Shown in pieces: positions 51,828-60,278 of a stretch of 64,000 nt of DNA (position 1 is the first letter of the stretch; each line of letters starts with the position of its first letter). Made by a program: the position numbers and the translations under genes. Source of the stretch: Isobaculum melis (lineage in GTDB: Bacteria; Bacillota; Bacilli; Lactobacillales; Carnobacteriaceae); assembly GCF_900111355.1 (NCBI RefSeq), contig NZ_FOHA01000010.1, forward strand, positions 1-64,000, given 5' to 3'. The notes beneath the pieces were generated by a model. The model had not been told where the DNA came from, searched no databases, and saw only the letters and a program-made list of their open reading frames with translations.

Positions 51828-51888
51828 AGAGGTAGAAGCGCAAAGGGATACTTTACGCTTCACTAGACACTGGTTGATGTTTACCTCT
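51828..51888. other. Compact nested stem structure
   Basis: AGAGGTA (51828-51834) pairs with TACCTCT (51882-51888); inside it GAAGCGCAAAG (51835-51845) pairs with CTTTACGCTTC (51851-51861) with one wobble. Could be a small structured RNA or a mobile-element end. It lacks tRNA T-arm features. Confidence 0.4.
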
Positions 51889-51932
51889 GTATTGTTTAAC
51901 TAGTCATTATGCCAAGCGCACACAATAAAAAA

Positions 51933-51951
51933 GAGAATGATTAACATTCTC
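51933..51951 (-). terminator. Terminator after the M20 peptidase gene
   Basis: GAGAATG (51933-51939) and CATTCTC (51945-51951), followed on the minus strand by a six-T run. Confidence 0.82.
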
Positions 51952-51964
51952 TCGCAAACATACG

Positions 51965-53335
51965 CTATTTTCCAAACTCTCCCATTAAATAAATCATATG
52001 CATAATCCCTTCATAAAAATCAGCCATTCTAATGGATTCATTTGGCGCATGTGCTCTTGAACCAGACCAGCCTACCCCACTACATAAAATCGGTAGCTTT
52101 AGGTATTGATCAAAAATATACATGGGTCCTGTTCCTGCATTATTTGGTACTAATAAAATTTCAGTATCTGTGCCATAAGCTTTTTCAGCTGATTTTACGA
52201 CTTGTTGAACAAAGGGATCTGTCATATTTGAACGGAAGGCTTTCTGTCCATCTAATAAGTGGACTTTCACATCTTCAAAGCCATGCTTATCTAAGTGTTT
52301 TTGTACGCAATCTGCAATATGAGCTGGTGTTTGTCCTGGTACTAAGCGGCAATCGACTTTTGCTTTTGCTGTACGTGGTAAAACGGTTTTTGTTCCTTCT
52401 CCTACAAAGCCACTTAAAATGCCACAAATGGTCATTGTTGGGTAAAAAACTAAGGCTTCACTTGGTGTGATTTCTTTTCCATCTGTAATTAAAGGTCTGG
52501 TTAAGCCATATTGCGCGACAGTACTTTCCAAGTTAAATGGAAGTGATGCCACCAATTCTTTTTCTTCTTTGGTTGGTGGGGTAATATCATCATAAAAGCC
52601 TTCAACTAAAATATTGTTCTCTACATCACGCATTGAAGCAAGGGCTTGTGTTAAGCGCCAGGCAGCATTGTCAACAATTGCCCCCATTGAAGAATGAATA
52701 TCAATCCCCGCACTATCAGCAGTCAGTTCTAAATAAGCCATGCCTTTGATTCCAGCATCAATTACAAAGCGCTCTTCATTATCTTTTCCACCAAATTCCC
52801 AAATACAAGCATCTGCTTTGAATAAATCAGCATACTTTTGAAGATATTTTTCTAAATTGCGACTGCCAATTTCTTCTTCTCCTTCAACTAAAAATTTAAT
52901 GTTACATGGTAACCCATCTTCTGTTTCTAGTAAAGCAGCGATGGCATTTAAACGGACAATGAAATTGCCTTTATTATCCGCCGTACCTCGAGCATATAAA
53001 ATGCCCTCTTTTTCAGTGGCTGTAAAGGGATCTGTTTGCCATTCATCTAATGGCTCTGCCGGTTGAACATCGTAATGGTTATAAAAGAGTAAGGTTTTAT
53101 TGGCATTGCCTGTCGGTGAGGCTTTAAAGAAGCCATAAACAACTGGATGGCCACCTAAATCATCTAATACTTGTGTTTCTCCCCCTAAATCCTGAATTAA
53201 ATTTTCGACATATGTAACGGTTTCAGGAATTGCACGGTGCTCAGTTGAGACTGTTGGAAGCGCCAAATAGTCATAAAATAATGGCATTCTTTTATCTGCT
53301 AAGCTTTTTACTGCTTCTTTTGTAAGGTTATTCAT
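51965..53335 (-). CDS. M20-family metallopeptidase (dipeptidase type)
   Basis: 456 residues. Two-zinc motifs NHYDVQP, ARGTADNKG and EGEEEIGS are typical of M20 peptidases of the CNDP/ArgE-DapE group; a dimerisation domain lies in the middle. Probably a cytosolic di- or aminopeptidase; acylase activity is an alternative. ATG 53335 has AAGGGTGG 8 nt upstream and is preferred to the GTG at 53347. Monocistronic with a terminator. Confidence 0.92.
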   Translation of the reverse strand: MNNLTKEAVKSLADKRMPLFYDYLALPTVSTEHRAIPETVTYVENLIQDLGGETQVLDDLGGHPVVYGFFKASPTGNANKTLLFYNHYDVQPAEPLDEWQTDPFTATEKEGILYARGTADNKGNFIVRLNAIAALLETEDGLPCNIKFLVEGEEEIGSRNLEKYLQKYADLFKADACIWEFGGKDNEERFVIDAGIKGMAYLELTADSAGIDIHSSMGAIVDNAAWRLTQALASMRDVENNILVEGFYDDITPPTKEEKELVASLPFNLESTVAQYGLTRPLITDGKEITPSEALVFYPTMTICGILSGFVGEGTKTVLPRTAKAKVDCRLVPGQTPAHIADCVQKHLDKHGFEDVKVHLLDGQKAFRSNMTDPFVQQVVKSAEKAYGTDTEILLVPNNAGTGPMYIFDQYLKLPILCSGVGWSGSRAHAPNESIRMADFYEGIMHMIYLMGEFGK

Positions 53336-53541
53336 GGTTTGTTCCACCCTTCATTTTTTAATTGTTGAAATATTCTGATTTTTATAATTGTACACAAATC
53401 AGCACATTTATACAAGTGTTAATCTCTTTAAATAATAGGACATTTAGGTGAATTATTGCTTGTTAAAGACAAGCTTATTAGGTTAAAATACAAGCAAGCA
53501 TACTTTTACTCGTTATTCTATACTAATGGGGCTGAAAATCG

Positions 53542-53637
53542 TTGAAACAGAAAAAGTTAGCAAAAAATAGCTTCATCTTCATTCTTGGTATTTTATGTTT
53601 TTTTATTTTTCATTTTTTATTTAATTATTTTTTTTAA
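53542..53637 (+). CDS. Possible 31-residue membrane protein
   Basis: TTG start encoding MKQKKLAKNSFIFILGILCF then FFIFHFLFNYFF: basic start plus one membrane helix. TATACT at 53519-53524 could be a -10. No good ribosome site. The surrounding 53348-53721 has no other gene. Confidence 0.3.
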   Translation: MKQKKLAKNSFIFILGILCFFIFHFLFNYFF

Positions 53638-53649
53638 CATCTTACATAG

Positions 53650-53707
53650 AAAAATAAGCCTAACTCTTCTACTGATTACAAACATAGAAAAAGTGAGGCT
53701 TATTTTT
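53650..53707. terminator. Bidirectional hairpin downstream of the YbjN-like gene
   Basis: 12-bp arms AAAAATAAGCCT (53650-53661) and AGGCTTATTTTT (53696-53707) with a 34-nt loop; T-rich on both strands. Confidence 0.7.
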
Positions 53708-53721
53708 AATAGTTCATCATT

Positions 53722-54144
53722 TTATTCTGTGATAAAACGCTGCACTCTTTCATTCACTAATTGTGCAACATTTGAGCCAGCAACCATTATGGTATATAAA
53801 GGATTCATATCATCTGTTGTCCTACCATGAGCATGGATTTGCACTTCTCCATCACCATGTAAAGACACTTTATAATATAAAGCTTCGCCCTGATTCAAGT
53901 CATTTAATAGCTCTAAAACTGCTGCTTTTTTGCCATAGTCTTTTAGATAAGCCACACCACGATAAATGATTTGATAATCAGTTGGGGATTCATTTCTTTG
54001 GAAAACCACACCAAAGGGGATTTTATTGCCTTCTGGTGATTCAAAGCTGCCAGAATAAACCACATTGCCATGTTCATTTTCTTCTTTGATTAAGGTAAAA
54101 CCTTTTTCTTCTAATAACGCATCAAATGCTTCAGTAATTGTCAT
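53722..54144 (-). CDS. YbjN-like protein of unknown function
   Basis: 140 residues, soluble, alpha/beta; TITEAFDALLEEKGFTLIKE at the start and EALYYKVSLHGDGEVQIHAH in the middle suggest the YbjN fold (class I chaperone-like). Role not known. AAAGGAGCAC precedes the ATG. 19 nt after the nucleoid-associated protein gene, hence co-transcribed. Confidence 0.6.
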   Translation of the reverse strand: MTITEAFDALLEEKGFTLIKEENEHGNVVYSGSFESPEGNKIPFGVVFQRNESPTDYQIIYRGVAYLKDYGKKAAVLELLNDLNQGEALYYKVSLHGDGEVQIHAHGRTTDDMNPLYTIMVAGSNVAQLVNERVQRFITE

Positions 54145-54163
54145 TTTTAGTGCTCCTTTTCAT

Positions 54164-55162
54164 TTAAATTGAAAATTTATTTTTAATACTATCAACATTT
54201 TTAATCATGACAGAAATAGTTCCATCTGGATTATTGATAAATTCAACTAAATCTTTGTTTTGATAAATATCAATTGGAATCGTTAATTCAATTCCGTTAT
54301 CTAATTTAAATTTTTGCTTACTATATTTTTTTTCATATTTAATTGGATCAACAGGAATTTTCTCTTCAATCCCAGCCTCTTGTACAATGGCTAAATAGTC
54401 ATTTTTGGCCGAAATATTTTCTTCAAAAACAGCTTCTGCAATTTGCATCACATCAACATTTCCTGTTTCTTCAACACTTTCATAAACAGCTTTTTGGGTA
54501 TGAGATAAGCTAATATATTCATCTGTATTATATTTTCCTGAAACTTTACGAATCGCTTTTTTAACCACTTTCATATTTTCAACAGCTGATGGTGCAGGAG
54601 TTGTTTTTAAGAATTTCTCAGAGAAGTAAGAGATTTTTTCTCCTTCAAATAAATATTTCTTTTCTACAATTTGGCAGTTTCCAGTTGCTGTATCAATTAT
54701 TACCCCTTCATCTACACGCTGGGTTTTAGAAGGTAAAATGGTCTTATTGACAATGATTTTATTTGCCAATGCTTCTTCATCGTAATCAAGAAAATGTGTA
54801 AACTGCTCCTTATAATTTAACTTAATCATCCCAATTAAGGCATTACTGGTATTGTCAACTCCAGAGAAAATCAATAAGTCCCCACCAGGAACCTCTTCTC
54901 CATGGGTAATCATATCAAATAATTGCTTAGCGAGTTCACTACTTTTTTCAATAAAATTTAATTCACTACTGTTTAATAATTGCATCACTTGATTTTGTTC
55001 ATCTAAAAAAGCTTCTTTAATGTCTCCAGAACCTAATTTGGACACTAATTTTGTGACATATTCATTGACTGCTCCATTTGAAAAGTCTAGTTCCTTCTGA
55101 GAACATATTAATGAATCTGCTTCTTTATCTAAAATATGCAAAATTGCTTGTTGTATTTCCAA
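54164..55162 (-). CDS. Nucleoid-associated protein (NdpA/YejK family)
   Basis: 332 residues resembling the 37-kDa nucleoid-associated protein family: N-terminal AILHILDKEADSLICSQKEL and a long central region including IGMIKLNYKEQFTHFLDYDE. The family associates with bacterial nucleoids; its role in Gram-positives is poorly known. A GAGGTGG ribosome site precedes the ATG. Promoter region shared in sequence with the rpiR promoter. Confidence 0.82.
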   Translation of the reverse strand: MEIQQAILHILDKEADSLICSQKELDFSNGAVNEYVTKLVSKLGSGDIKEAFLDEQNQVMQLLNSSELNFIEKSSELAKQLFDMITHGEEVPGGDLLIFSGVDNTSNALIGMIKLNYKEQFTHFLDYDEEALANKIIVNKTILPSKTQRVDEGVIIDTATGNCQIVEKKYLFEGEKISYFSEKFLKTTPAPSAVENMKVVKKAIRKVSGKYNTDEYISLSHTQKAVYESVEETGNVDVMQIAEAVFEENISAKNDYLAIVQEAGIEEKIPVDPIKYEKKYSKQKFKLDNGIELTIPIDIYQNKDLVEFINNPDGTISVMIKNVDSIKNKFSI

Positions 55163-55190
55163 AATTCCACCTCATTTATTCATTCCATTT

Positions 55191-55229
55191 CTTATTATAT
55201 ACAATCTTGCGTTGAAATGAAAATAACAA
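55191..55229 (-). promoter_or_regulatory. Promoter with candidate RpiR box, ndpA-like gene side
   Basis: CTTATTATATACAAT (55191-55205), 7-bp spacer, TGAAATGAAAATAACAA. On the minus strand TATAAT is the -10. The same arrangement recurs at 58675. The divergent PTS gene starts about 320 bp away; the rest of 55230-55544 shows no further gene. Confidence 0.5.
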
Positions 55230-55544
55230 TTGCGATATTCTGAAAATAAGTTTTTTTTGCTCAGATAAATGAATGATTTTTTCCATGTAAAAATAAAAGT
55301 AAAGAATTTTTTTCATGTCATTTATGATACATCATTTTTCAGCTAAATCAAAAAAATAAATTGTATCCCCTTTCAACACTAGTCTGATACTATTCTCACT
55401 AACTGATTGGTGCAAGCATTTTTTTATTTCATCAGTCGCTACTATTTTTGAATAGATAAAAACCAAAGTCTAAAATTGCACTTGTTGTTTATTTTTTCAT
55501 GTGATACCATTGTTTTGAAAATATTATCAAAGGAGTGGAATGTT

Positions 55545-57086
55545 TTGAAAACTTTTTTTGAAAAAGCACAACAATTTGGTAAATCATTTATGTTACCGAT
55601 TGCAATTCTGCCAGCTGCAGGATTATTACTTGGGATTGGAGGTGCATTGTCAAATCCAAATACAGTCAATGCTTATCCTGTCCTAGATATCCCTTGGTTA
55701 CAGGCTATATTCGCAATTATGTCCTCTGCTGGGAATATCGTTTTTGCTAACTTACCGGTTCTATTTGCTGTCGGTGTGGCTGTTGGTTTAGCGCGTTCTG
55801 ATAAAGGAACAGCTGCCCTTGCTGCCTTATTAGGCTATTTGGTTATGAATGCCACAATCAATTCAATCTTGGTCATCACTGGTAAATTAGCGACAGATAA
55901 CTTAGCAGGTGCTGGTCAAGGAATGGCTTTGGGGATTCAAACGTTAGAGTCTGGTGTATTCGGTGGTTTAGTTGTTGGTATTCTGGCATCATTTCTTCAT
56001 AATCGCTTTAATAAAACGGAATTACCCCAGTTTCTTGGATTCTTTAGTGGCTCACGCTTCGTGCCAATCATCACTGCACTTTCATCTATTTTCTTAGGTG
56101 TGGTCATGTTTTATATTTGGCCATTATTCCAATCTGTTATTTTTAGTATTGGTGATGTTGTCAACTCAACTGGTTATATTGGTACTTTTTTCTATGGATT
56201 TATCTTACGTTTATTGGGACCATTTGGGTTACACCATATTTTCTATCTCCCATTCTGGCAAACAGCTCTTGGTGGCACTTTAGAAATTGGTGGAAAGTTA
56301 TTCCAAGGCACACAAAACATTTTCTTTGCACAACTTGCTGATCCTAGTACAACTCAATTTTTCGAAGGAACAGCTCGTTTTATGTCAGGTCGTTTTATCA
56401 CAATGATGTTTGGTTTAATTGGTGCAGCTTTTGCTATTTACCGAGCAGCTAAACCTGAAAATCGTAAAGTTGTTGGTGGCTTAATGTTAACAGCTGCTTT
56501 AACTTCTTTCTTAACTGGTATTACTGAACCACTAGAATTTGCTTTTCTATTTGTAGCACCTGCCTTATATGTTGTGCATGCATTTTTTGATGGACTAGCC
56601 TTTATGGTGGCTCATATCTTTAAGATTACAATTGGACAAACCTTCTCAGGTGGCTTTATTGATTTCATGTTATTTGGAGTTCTTCAAGGAAATGATAAAA
56701 CAAACTGGATTATGGTACCTATTATCGGAGTTCTCTGGTTCTTCCTCTACTACTTTACCTTTAGTTTCTTAATCAAAAAATTTAATTTTAAAACTCCAGG
56801 TCGTGGGAATGACAAATTGGAAGAAAAAAATAGTGTTGCTGAAAACGGTACAGATCGAGCAGAAAAAATTGTAGCAGCACTTGGCGGAATGACTAACTTA
56901 GATACTGTTGATTGCTGTGCAACTAGATTAAGAGTGACCGTTAAACAAGGTAATTTAGTTGATGAGAAAGCTCTTGAAGCTACTGGTTCAAAAGGTGTCA
57001 TAAAAAAAGGAAATGGTATTCAGGTCATTTATGGTCCTCAAGTCACCATTATCAAAAATGAAATTGAAGAAATGATTGGAGAATAG
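55545..57086 (+). CDS. PTS transporter subunit EIICB, glucose/N-acetyl-amino-sugar family
   Basis: 513 residues. The EIIC domain (about 1-400) has ILPAAGLLLGIGGAL and GITEPLEFAFLF; the C-terminal EIIB domain has the phosphorylated Cys458 in VDCCATRLRV. There is no EIIA domain, so EIIA must be supplied elsewhere. TTG start at 55545 with AAAGGAG 9 nt upstream. nanE follows 4 nt after the stop, so an N-acetylmannosamine-type amino sugar is the likely substrate; GlcNAc is an alternative. Confidence 0.9.
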   Translation: MKTFFEKAQQFGKSFMLPIAILPAAGLLLGIGGALSNPNTVNAYPVLDIPWLQAIFAIMSSAGNIVFANLPVLFAVGVAVGLARSDKGTAALAALLGYLVMNATINSILVITGKLATDNLAGAGQGMALGIQTLESGVFGGLVVGILASFLHNRFNKTELPQFLGFFSGSRFVPIITALSSIFLGVVMFYIWPLFQSVIFSIGDVVNSTGYIGTFFYGFILRLLGPFGLHHIFYLPFWQTALGGTLEIGGKLFQGTQNIFFAQLADPSTTQFFEGTARFMSGRFITMMFGLIGAAFAIYRAAKPENRKVVGGLMLTAALTSFLTGITEPLEFAFLFVAPALYVVHAFFDGLAFMVAHIFKITIGQTFSGGFIDFMLFGVLQGNDKTNWIMVPIIGVLWFFLYYFTFSFLIKKFNFKTPGRGNDKLEEKNSVAENGTDRAEKIVAALGGMTNLDTVDCCATRLRVTVKQGNLVDEKALEATGSKGVIKKGNGIQVIYGPQVTIIKNEIEEMIGE

Positions 57087-57090
57087 ACTA

Positions 57091-57768
57091 GTGTTAAATA
57101 AAATTAAAAACAAGCTGATTGTATCCTGCCAAGCATTGGATCATGAACCACTACACAGTGATTTTATTATGTCAAAAATGGCTTTAGCCGCTTTACAAGG
57201 CGGTGCAGCTGGTATTCGTGCAAACTCTGTCATCGATATTAAAGCGATTAAAAAAGAAGTTGATTTGCCAGTCATTGGGATTATCAAACGTGATTATCCT
57301 GATTCAAAAGTTTTTATTACGGCAACTACTAAGGAAATTGATGAGTTGGCTACTTCAAACTGTGACATGATTGCTTTAGATGCAACCTCTCGTGTGCGCC
57401 CTAATGGACAATCTTTAGCTGAAATTGTTCAGTATGCTAAAAAGACTTATCCTCAGATCTTATTAATGGCTGACGTTGCAACAGTTGAAGATGTTAGAGT
57501 TGCTAATCAATTAGGCTTCGACTGTATCTCAAGTACTTTAATTGGCTATACGGAAGAATCAAAAAATGATTCTGTTGCAGCAGATGATTTTGCTATTTTA
57601 AGAAAAATGCTAGCGGAAAGTCAGTTACCACTCATTGCTGAAGGAAATATTGATACTCCTGAAAAAGCGAAAAGAGTCTTGTCTTTAGGTGTACACAGTG
57701 TTGTTGTAGGTGGTGCAATCACGCGACCGCAATTAATCACAGAAAAATTTGTGAACGCAATCGAATAA
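57091..57768 (+). CDS. nanE: N-acetylmannosamine-6-phosphate 2-epimerase
   Basis: 225-residue TIM barrel converting ManNAc-6-P to GlcNAc-6-P. IVSCQALDHEPLHS, GGAAGIRANS, IKRDYPDS, IALDATSR and VVGGAITRP are NanE signatures. GTG 57091 with TGGAGA 7 nt upstream is preferred; an in-frame TTG lies within the PTS gene. Co-transcribed with the PTS gene. Confidence 0.95.
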   Translation: MLNKIKNKLIVSCQALDHEPLHSDFIMSKMALAALQGGAAGIRANSVIDIKAIKKEVDLPVIGIIKRDYPDSKVFITATTKEIDELATSNCDMIALDATSRVRPNGQSLAEIVQYAKKTYPQILLMADVATVEDVRVANQLGFDCISSTLIGYTEESKNDSVAADDFAILRKMLAESQLPLIAEGNIDTPEKAKRVLSLGVHSVVVGGAITRPQLITEKFVNAIE

Positions 57769-57770
57769 GT

Positions 57771-57815
57771 ATAACCCCGTTACTTTTCTATCTTATAGAA
57801 GAATAACGGGGTTAT
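57771..57815. terminator. Bidirectional terminator between nanE and rpiR-type gene
   Basis: 12-bp arms ATAACCCCGTTA (57771-57782) and TAACGGGGTTAT (57804-57815) with an inner stem. Confidence 0.88.
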
Positions 57816-57816
57816 T

Positions 57817-58647
57817 TTAATGATTATTTTTTAATTGACTCTCTTCATTTAAAATCAGTTGGAGAGTCTTACTGCGTTTATCATACATAACTGGATCTCC
57901 TAGAAGCTCATAGAAAATACAATCTAAAACGAAAAACATGGTCAGCTGCGTATTGATAAATCGACCATCATGCATCGATTTAACACTTGAAGTATAAATA
58001 CAAATATCAGCTATTTTGGTTAGTGTGCTGTCTTTAAAATTGGTTAAGGTACAAATGTTCACTTGATTTTCCTTTGCAATATGACAGGCTTTAATTAAGG
58101 CTTGTGTTTCCCCTGAATTAGATAAGCAAATTAATAAATCATCTGGACCTAATAATTTAGCCCCCATTAACATCATATGAGGATCAGTCACACAATCAAC
58201 AGTCAACCCCATTCTCATCAGCTGATATTTAAATTCATTTGCAGTTAAGCCAGAGCTTCCTATTCCACAAAGTGTAATTTTATTGGCAGCTTTAATGGCT
58301 GCAATTAAAGCTGCCAATTGAGTCGCATCAATTAGCATTTTTGAAGAGGCAACCATTGTATCATAAAAAGTGCCCACTACTTCGACTACCCCTTCTTCTT
58401 TATGCTCATCTTTTTTCGTTTCTCGGCTCAAATAAGATTTTAATTCAGCGAAGCTAGCATAATTTAATTTTTTACAAAAACGTGTCACAGTCGCATTAGA
58501 TACTTTAGCGTTTGCAGCTAATTGCTGAATGGTCAATTGACTAATTTGCTCCATGTGAGCAACAATATAATCCCCTAAAGTTGATTCCGTTTTAGACAAA
58601 TGCTTTTGTTCTTGAGTGAGTCGATTTGCAAAATTTAGTTCATTCAT
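57817..58647 (-). CDS. MurR/RpiR-family transcriptional regulator
   Basis: 276 residues: N-terminal HTH_6 (IQQLAANAKVSNATVTRFCK) and C-terminal SIS sugar-phosphate domain (CGIGSSGLTANEFKYQLMRM). Faces the PTS-nanE unit tail to tail, and probably senses an amino-sugar phosphate. AGGTGA precedes the ATG. Confidence 0.92.
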   Translation of the reverse strand: MNELNFANRLTQEQKHLSKTESTLGDYIVAHMEQISQLTIQQLAANAKVSNATVTRFCKKLNYASFAELKSYLSRETKKDEHKEEGVVEVVGTFYDTMVASSKMLIDATQLAALIAAIKAANKITLCGIGSSGLTANEFKYQLMRMGLTVDCVTDPHMMLMGAKLLGPDDLLICLSNSGETQALIKACHIAKENQVNICTLTNFKDSTLTKIADICIYTSSVKSMHDGRFINTQLTMFFVLDCIFYELLGDPVMYDKRSKTLQLILNEESQLKNNH

Positions 58648-58674
58648 AGGTCACCTCATCTATTCATTTCATCA

Positions 58675-58711
58675 CTTATTATATACAATATTACAATGAA
58701 ATGAAAACAAC
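58675..58711 (-). promoter_or_regulatory. Promoter with candidate RpiR box, rpiR-type gene side
   Basis: CTTATTATATACAAT (58675-58689), 7-bp spacer, TGAAATGAAAACAACAA. Also TTCATTTCATC upstream (58664-58674), inverted relative to TGAAATGAA, giving an autoregulatory operator candidate. Confidence 0.5.
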
Positions 58712-58747
58712 AACTAGAAGATTCTTTAATAAAGTTGTCATCTCTTT

Positions 58748-59317
58748 TTATATTGGATGACGAATGACATCAACTAAACGGAATGATTCATCCTCACTGT
58801 CATATTCATATTTAAAGATACAGCAATTCGTAAAGCCTTTTTTCAACTCTTCTGTGGGGTCTTGCCAATGTCTTAAGAAATGTAAACAGGCTCCTGCATG
58901 AGACACTGCGAGCACAGATTGATGATCTTCGTTCTTCATGATTTTTTTACAAGTAGTAACCAATCTTTCGCGGACTTGTTCCCTTGATTCTCCACCAAAT
59001 TGTAAAAAGAACGTACTTTTATCTTGTGGATTTAACTCTTCACTTTCCCCTTCGAAAGTACCAAAATCCATTTCTTTTAACCCTTTTAATCGGGTATAAG
59101 GCATTCGATTTTTGGTCACCAGCTCTAATGTGTCACAAGATCTTTCAGAGGTAGAACTATAAAGATGATCTAATTCAATTGAATCAAAGTAAGATCCAGC
59201 TATCTCTGCTTGTTTGACACCAAGCTCTGTTAATGGTGAATCACATGCTCCTTGAATCTTTTTTCTGACATTAAAAAGTGTTTGACCATGGCGCATCATG
59301 TAAAATGTTTTTTTCAT
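58748..59317 (-). CDS. Histidine phosphatase (phosphoglycerate mutase-like)
   Basis: 189 residues with the RHG motif at Arg9-His10-Gly11 (MMRHGQTLFN), the acid residue region LKEMDFGTFEGE and the second histidine in AVSHAGAC. A phosphatase of small substrates rather than a glycolytic mutase, judging by length. ATG 59317 follows AAAGGAA; upstream in-frame codons are less likely. Confidence 0.9.
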   Translation of the reverse strand: MKKTFYMMRHGQTLFNVRKKIQGACDSPLTELGVKQAEIAGSYFDSIELDHLYSSTSERSCDTLELVTKNRMPYTRLKGLKEMDFGTFEGESEELNPQDKSTFFLQFGGESREQVRERLVTTCKKIMKNEDHQSVLAVSHAGACLHFLRHWQDPTEELKKGFTNCCIFKYEYDSEDESFRLVDVIRHPI

Positions 59318-59379
59318 AAATGAAGTATTCCTTTCTCTCATCGCTTACTCTTAGCTCTCATTTCAAATCAAAAAGAAAG

Positions 59380-60075
59380 CTATTTTTGATAGATAGTTTT
59401 TGACAAATCTTTGATTTTTTTAATTGGTTCAATTACGTTTACTAATTGATTGCCAAAATAATAAATATTTTCTCTATTGATAATCATCACTTGATTCAAT
59501 AGTGTCAGCATTGCTTTAGAAAGCTCATTTTTTTTATTTCTTACTAAAAGTGAATAAAGGTCTTGCCTCTGACAGTCCAATGTTTGTTCAAAGAAAGTCT
59601 CATATAAAACATCTTTTTTGTCTTCTAAACTAAAAATTCTTAATTGATAGATGGCCTCTCTAGTATTGAAGGTATTGATTTGCTTAAAGTTTTCAACTGG
59701 AAAAATCTCTTGAAACCTTTCTACAACATCATTTTTATCATCGATAAAGGCCGCTTCACTTGTATAATAAGCGATTTGGTGTTGCATATGTTTAGAAACT
59801 TCTTTGATTTCATTTATCACACTGCTGGCAATTGGTAAATTAGCAATTTGTTGCCCGTTTAAAGCAACTAAACCACCATTAAATAGAATAAAAGCACCCT
59901 TAAATTCTATTCCAATTAAATATCGAGTGATTTCTAAAGAATATGGACTACAAACAACCAAAAGATAAGCATTATTTTGCATGCTCAGCAACACTTCTTT
60001 CGTTAAATCGTGACCGTTAAAAGTATTTTTTGAAATCATTTTCTCAATATCTAAAAAAATAACGCCCTGATACAC
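59380..60075 (-). CDS. Degenerate Cof-type HAD protein, probably inactive
   Basis: 231 residues that align with Cof-type HAD phosphatases but with altered motifs: motif I VIFLDIEKM keeps Asp9 but has Glu11 and no GT; motif IV YFGNQLVN (205-213) has lost both Asp residues. GTG 60075 is chosen because AGGGGGAA lies about 5 nt upstream and the domain begins there. Catalysis is unlikely; a binding or regulatory role is possible. Located between the histidine phosphatase gene and the GntR operon's terminator. Confidence 0.7.
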   Translation of the reverse strand: MYQGVIFLDIEKMISKNTFNGHDLTKEVLLSMQNNAYLLVVCSPYSLEITRYLIGIEFKGAFILFNGGLVALNGQQIANLPIASSVINEIKEVSKHMQHQIAYYTSEAAFIDDKNDVVERFQEIFPVENFKQINTFNTREAIYQLRIFSLEDKKDVLYETFFEQTLDCQRQDLYSLLVRNKKNELSKAMLTLLNQVMIINRENIYYFGNQLVNVIEPIKKIKDLSKTIYQK

Positions 60076-60192
60076 GCTAGTTCCCCCTATCTTTTTTACT
60101 AGTTGTGATCGTATAAATAAATGTATCATCATCCTATCACTTAAAGTGAACTCCAAGTCAATTAAAATTTATTAGATTATGAATAATTCATC

Positions 60193-60241
60193 AAAAAAAC
60201 AAGAAAACAACAGACAATTAAGCTGCTATTTCCTTGTTTTT
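60193..60241 (-). terminator. Terminator after the GntR-regulator operon
   Basis: AAAAACAAG arm (ending 60203) and CTTGTTTTT (60233-60241) with a long A-rich/T-rich flank; on the minus strand it ends in a T-run. Confidence 0.7.
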
Positions 60242-60278
60242 CTTTTTATTGCATCAGTACGCCAAATTATTCATTCTT

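Noticed and set aside
51828-51888. Lysine-riboswitch-like AGAGGTAGA start.
   Set aside because: Far too short for an L-box and lacks the conserved internal loops.
51822-59156. A 16-bp identical string (TCTTTCAGAGGTAGAA) at 51822 and inside the histidine phosphatase gene at 59141.
   Set aside because: A 16-mer match is near chance expectation in 64 kb of AT-biased DNA, and the two contexts share nothing beyond it.
60137-60149. Palindrome TCACTTAAAGTGA upstream of the degenerate HAD gene.
   Set aside because: Short palindrome without a convincing -10 or a second copy; not enough for an operator call.
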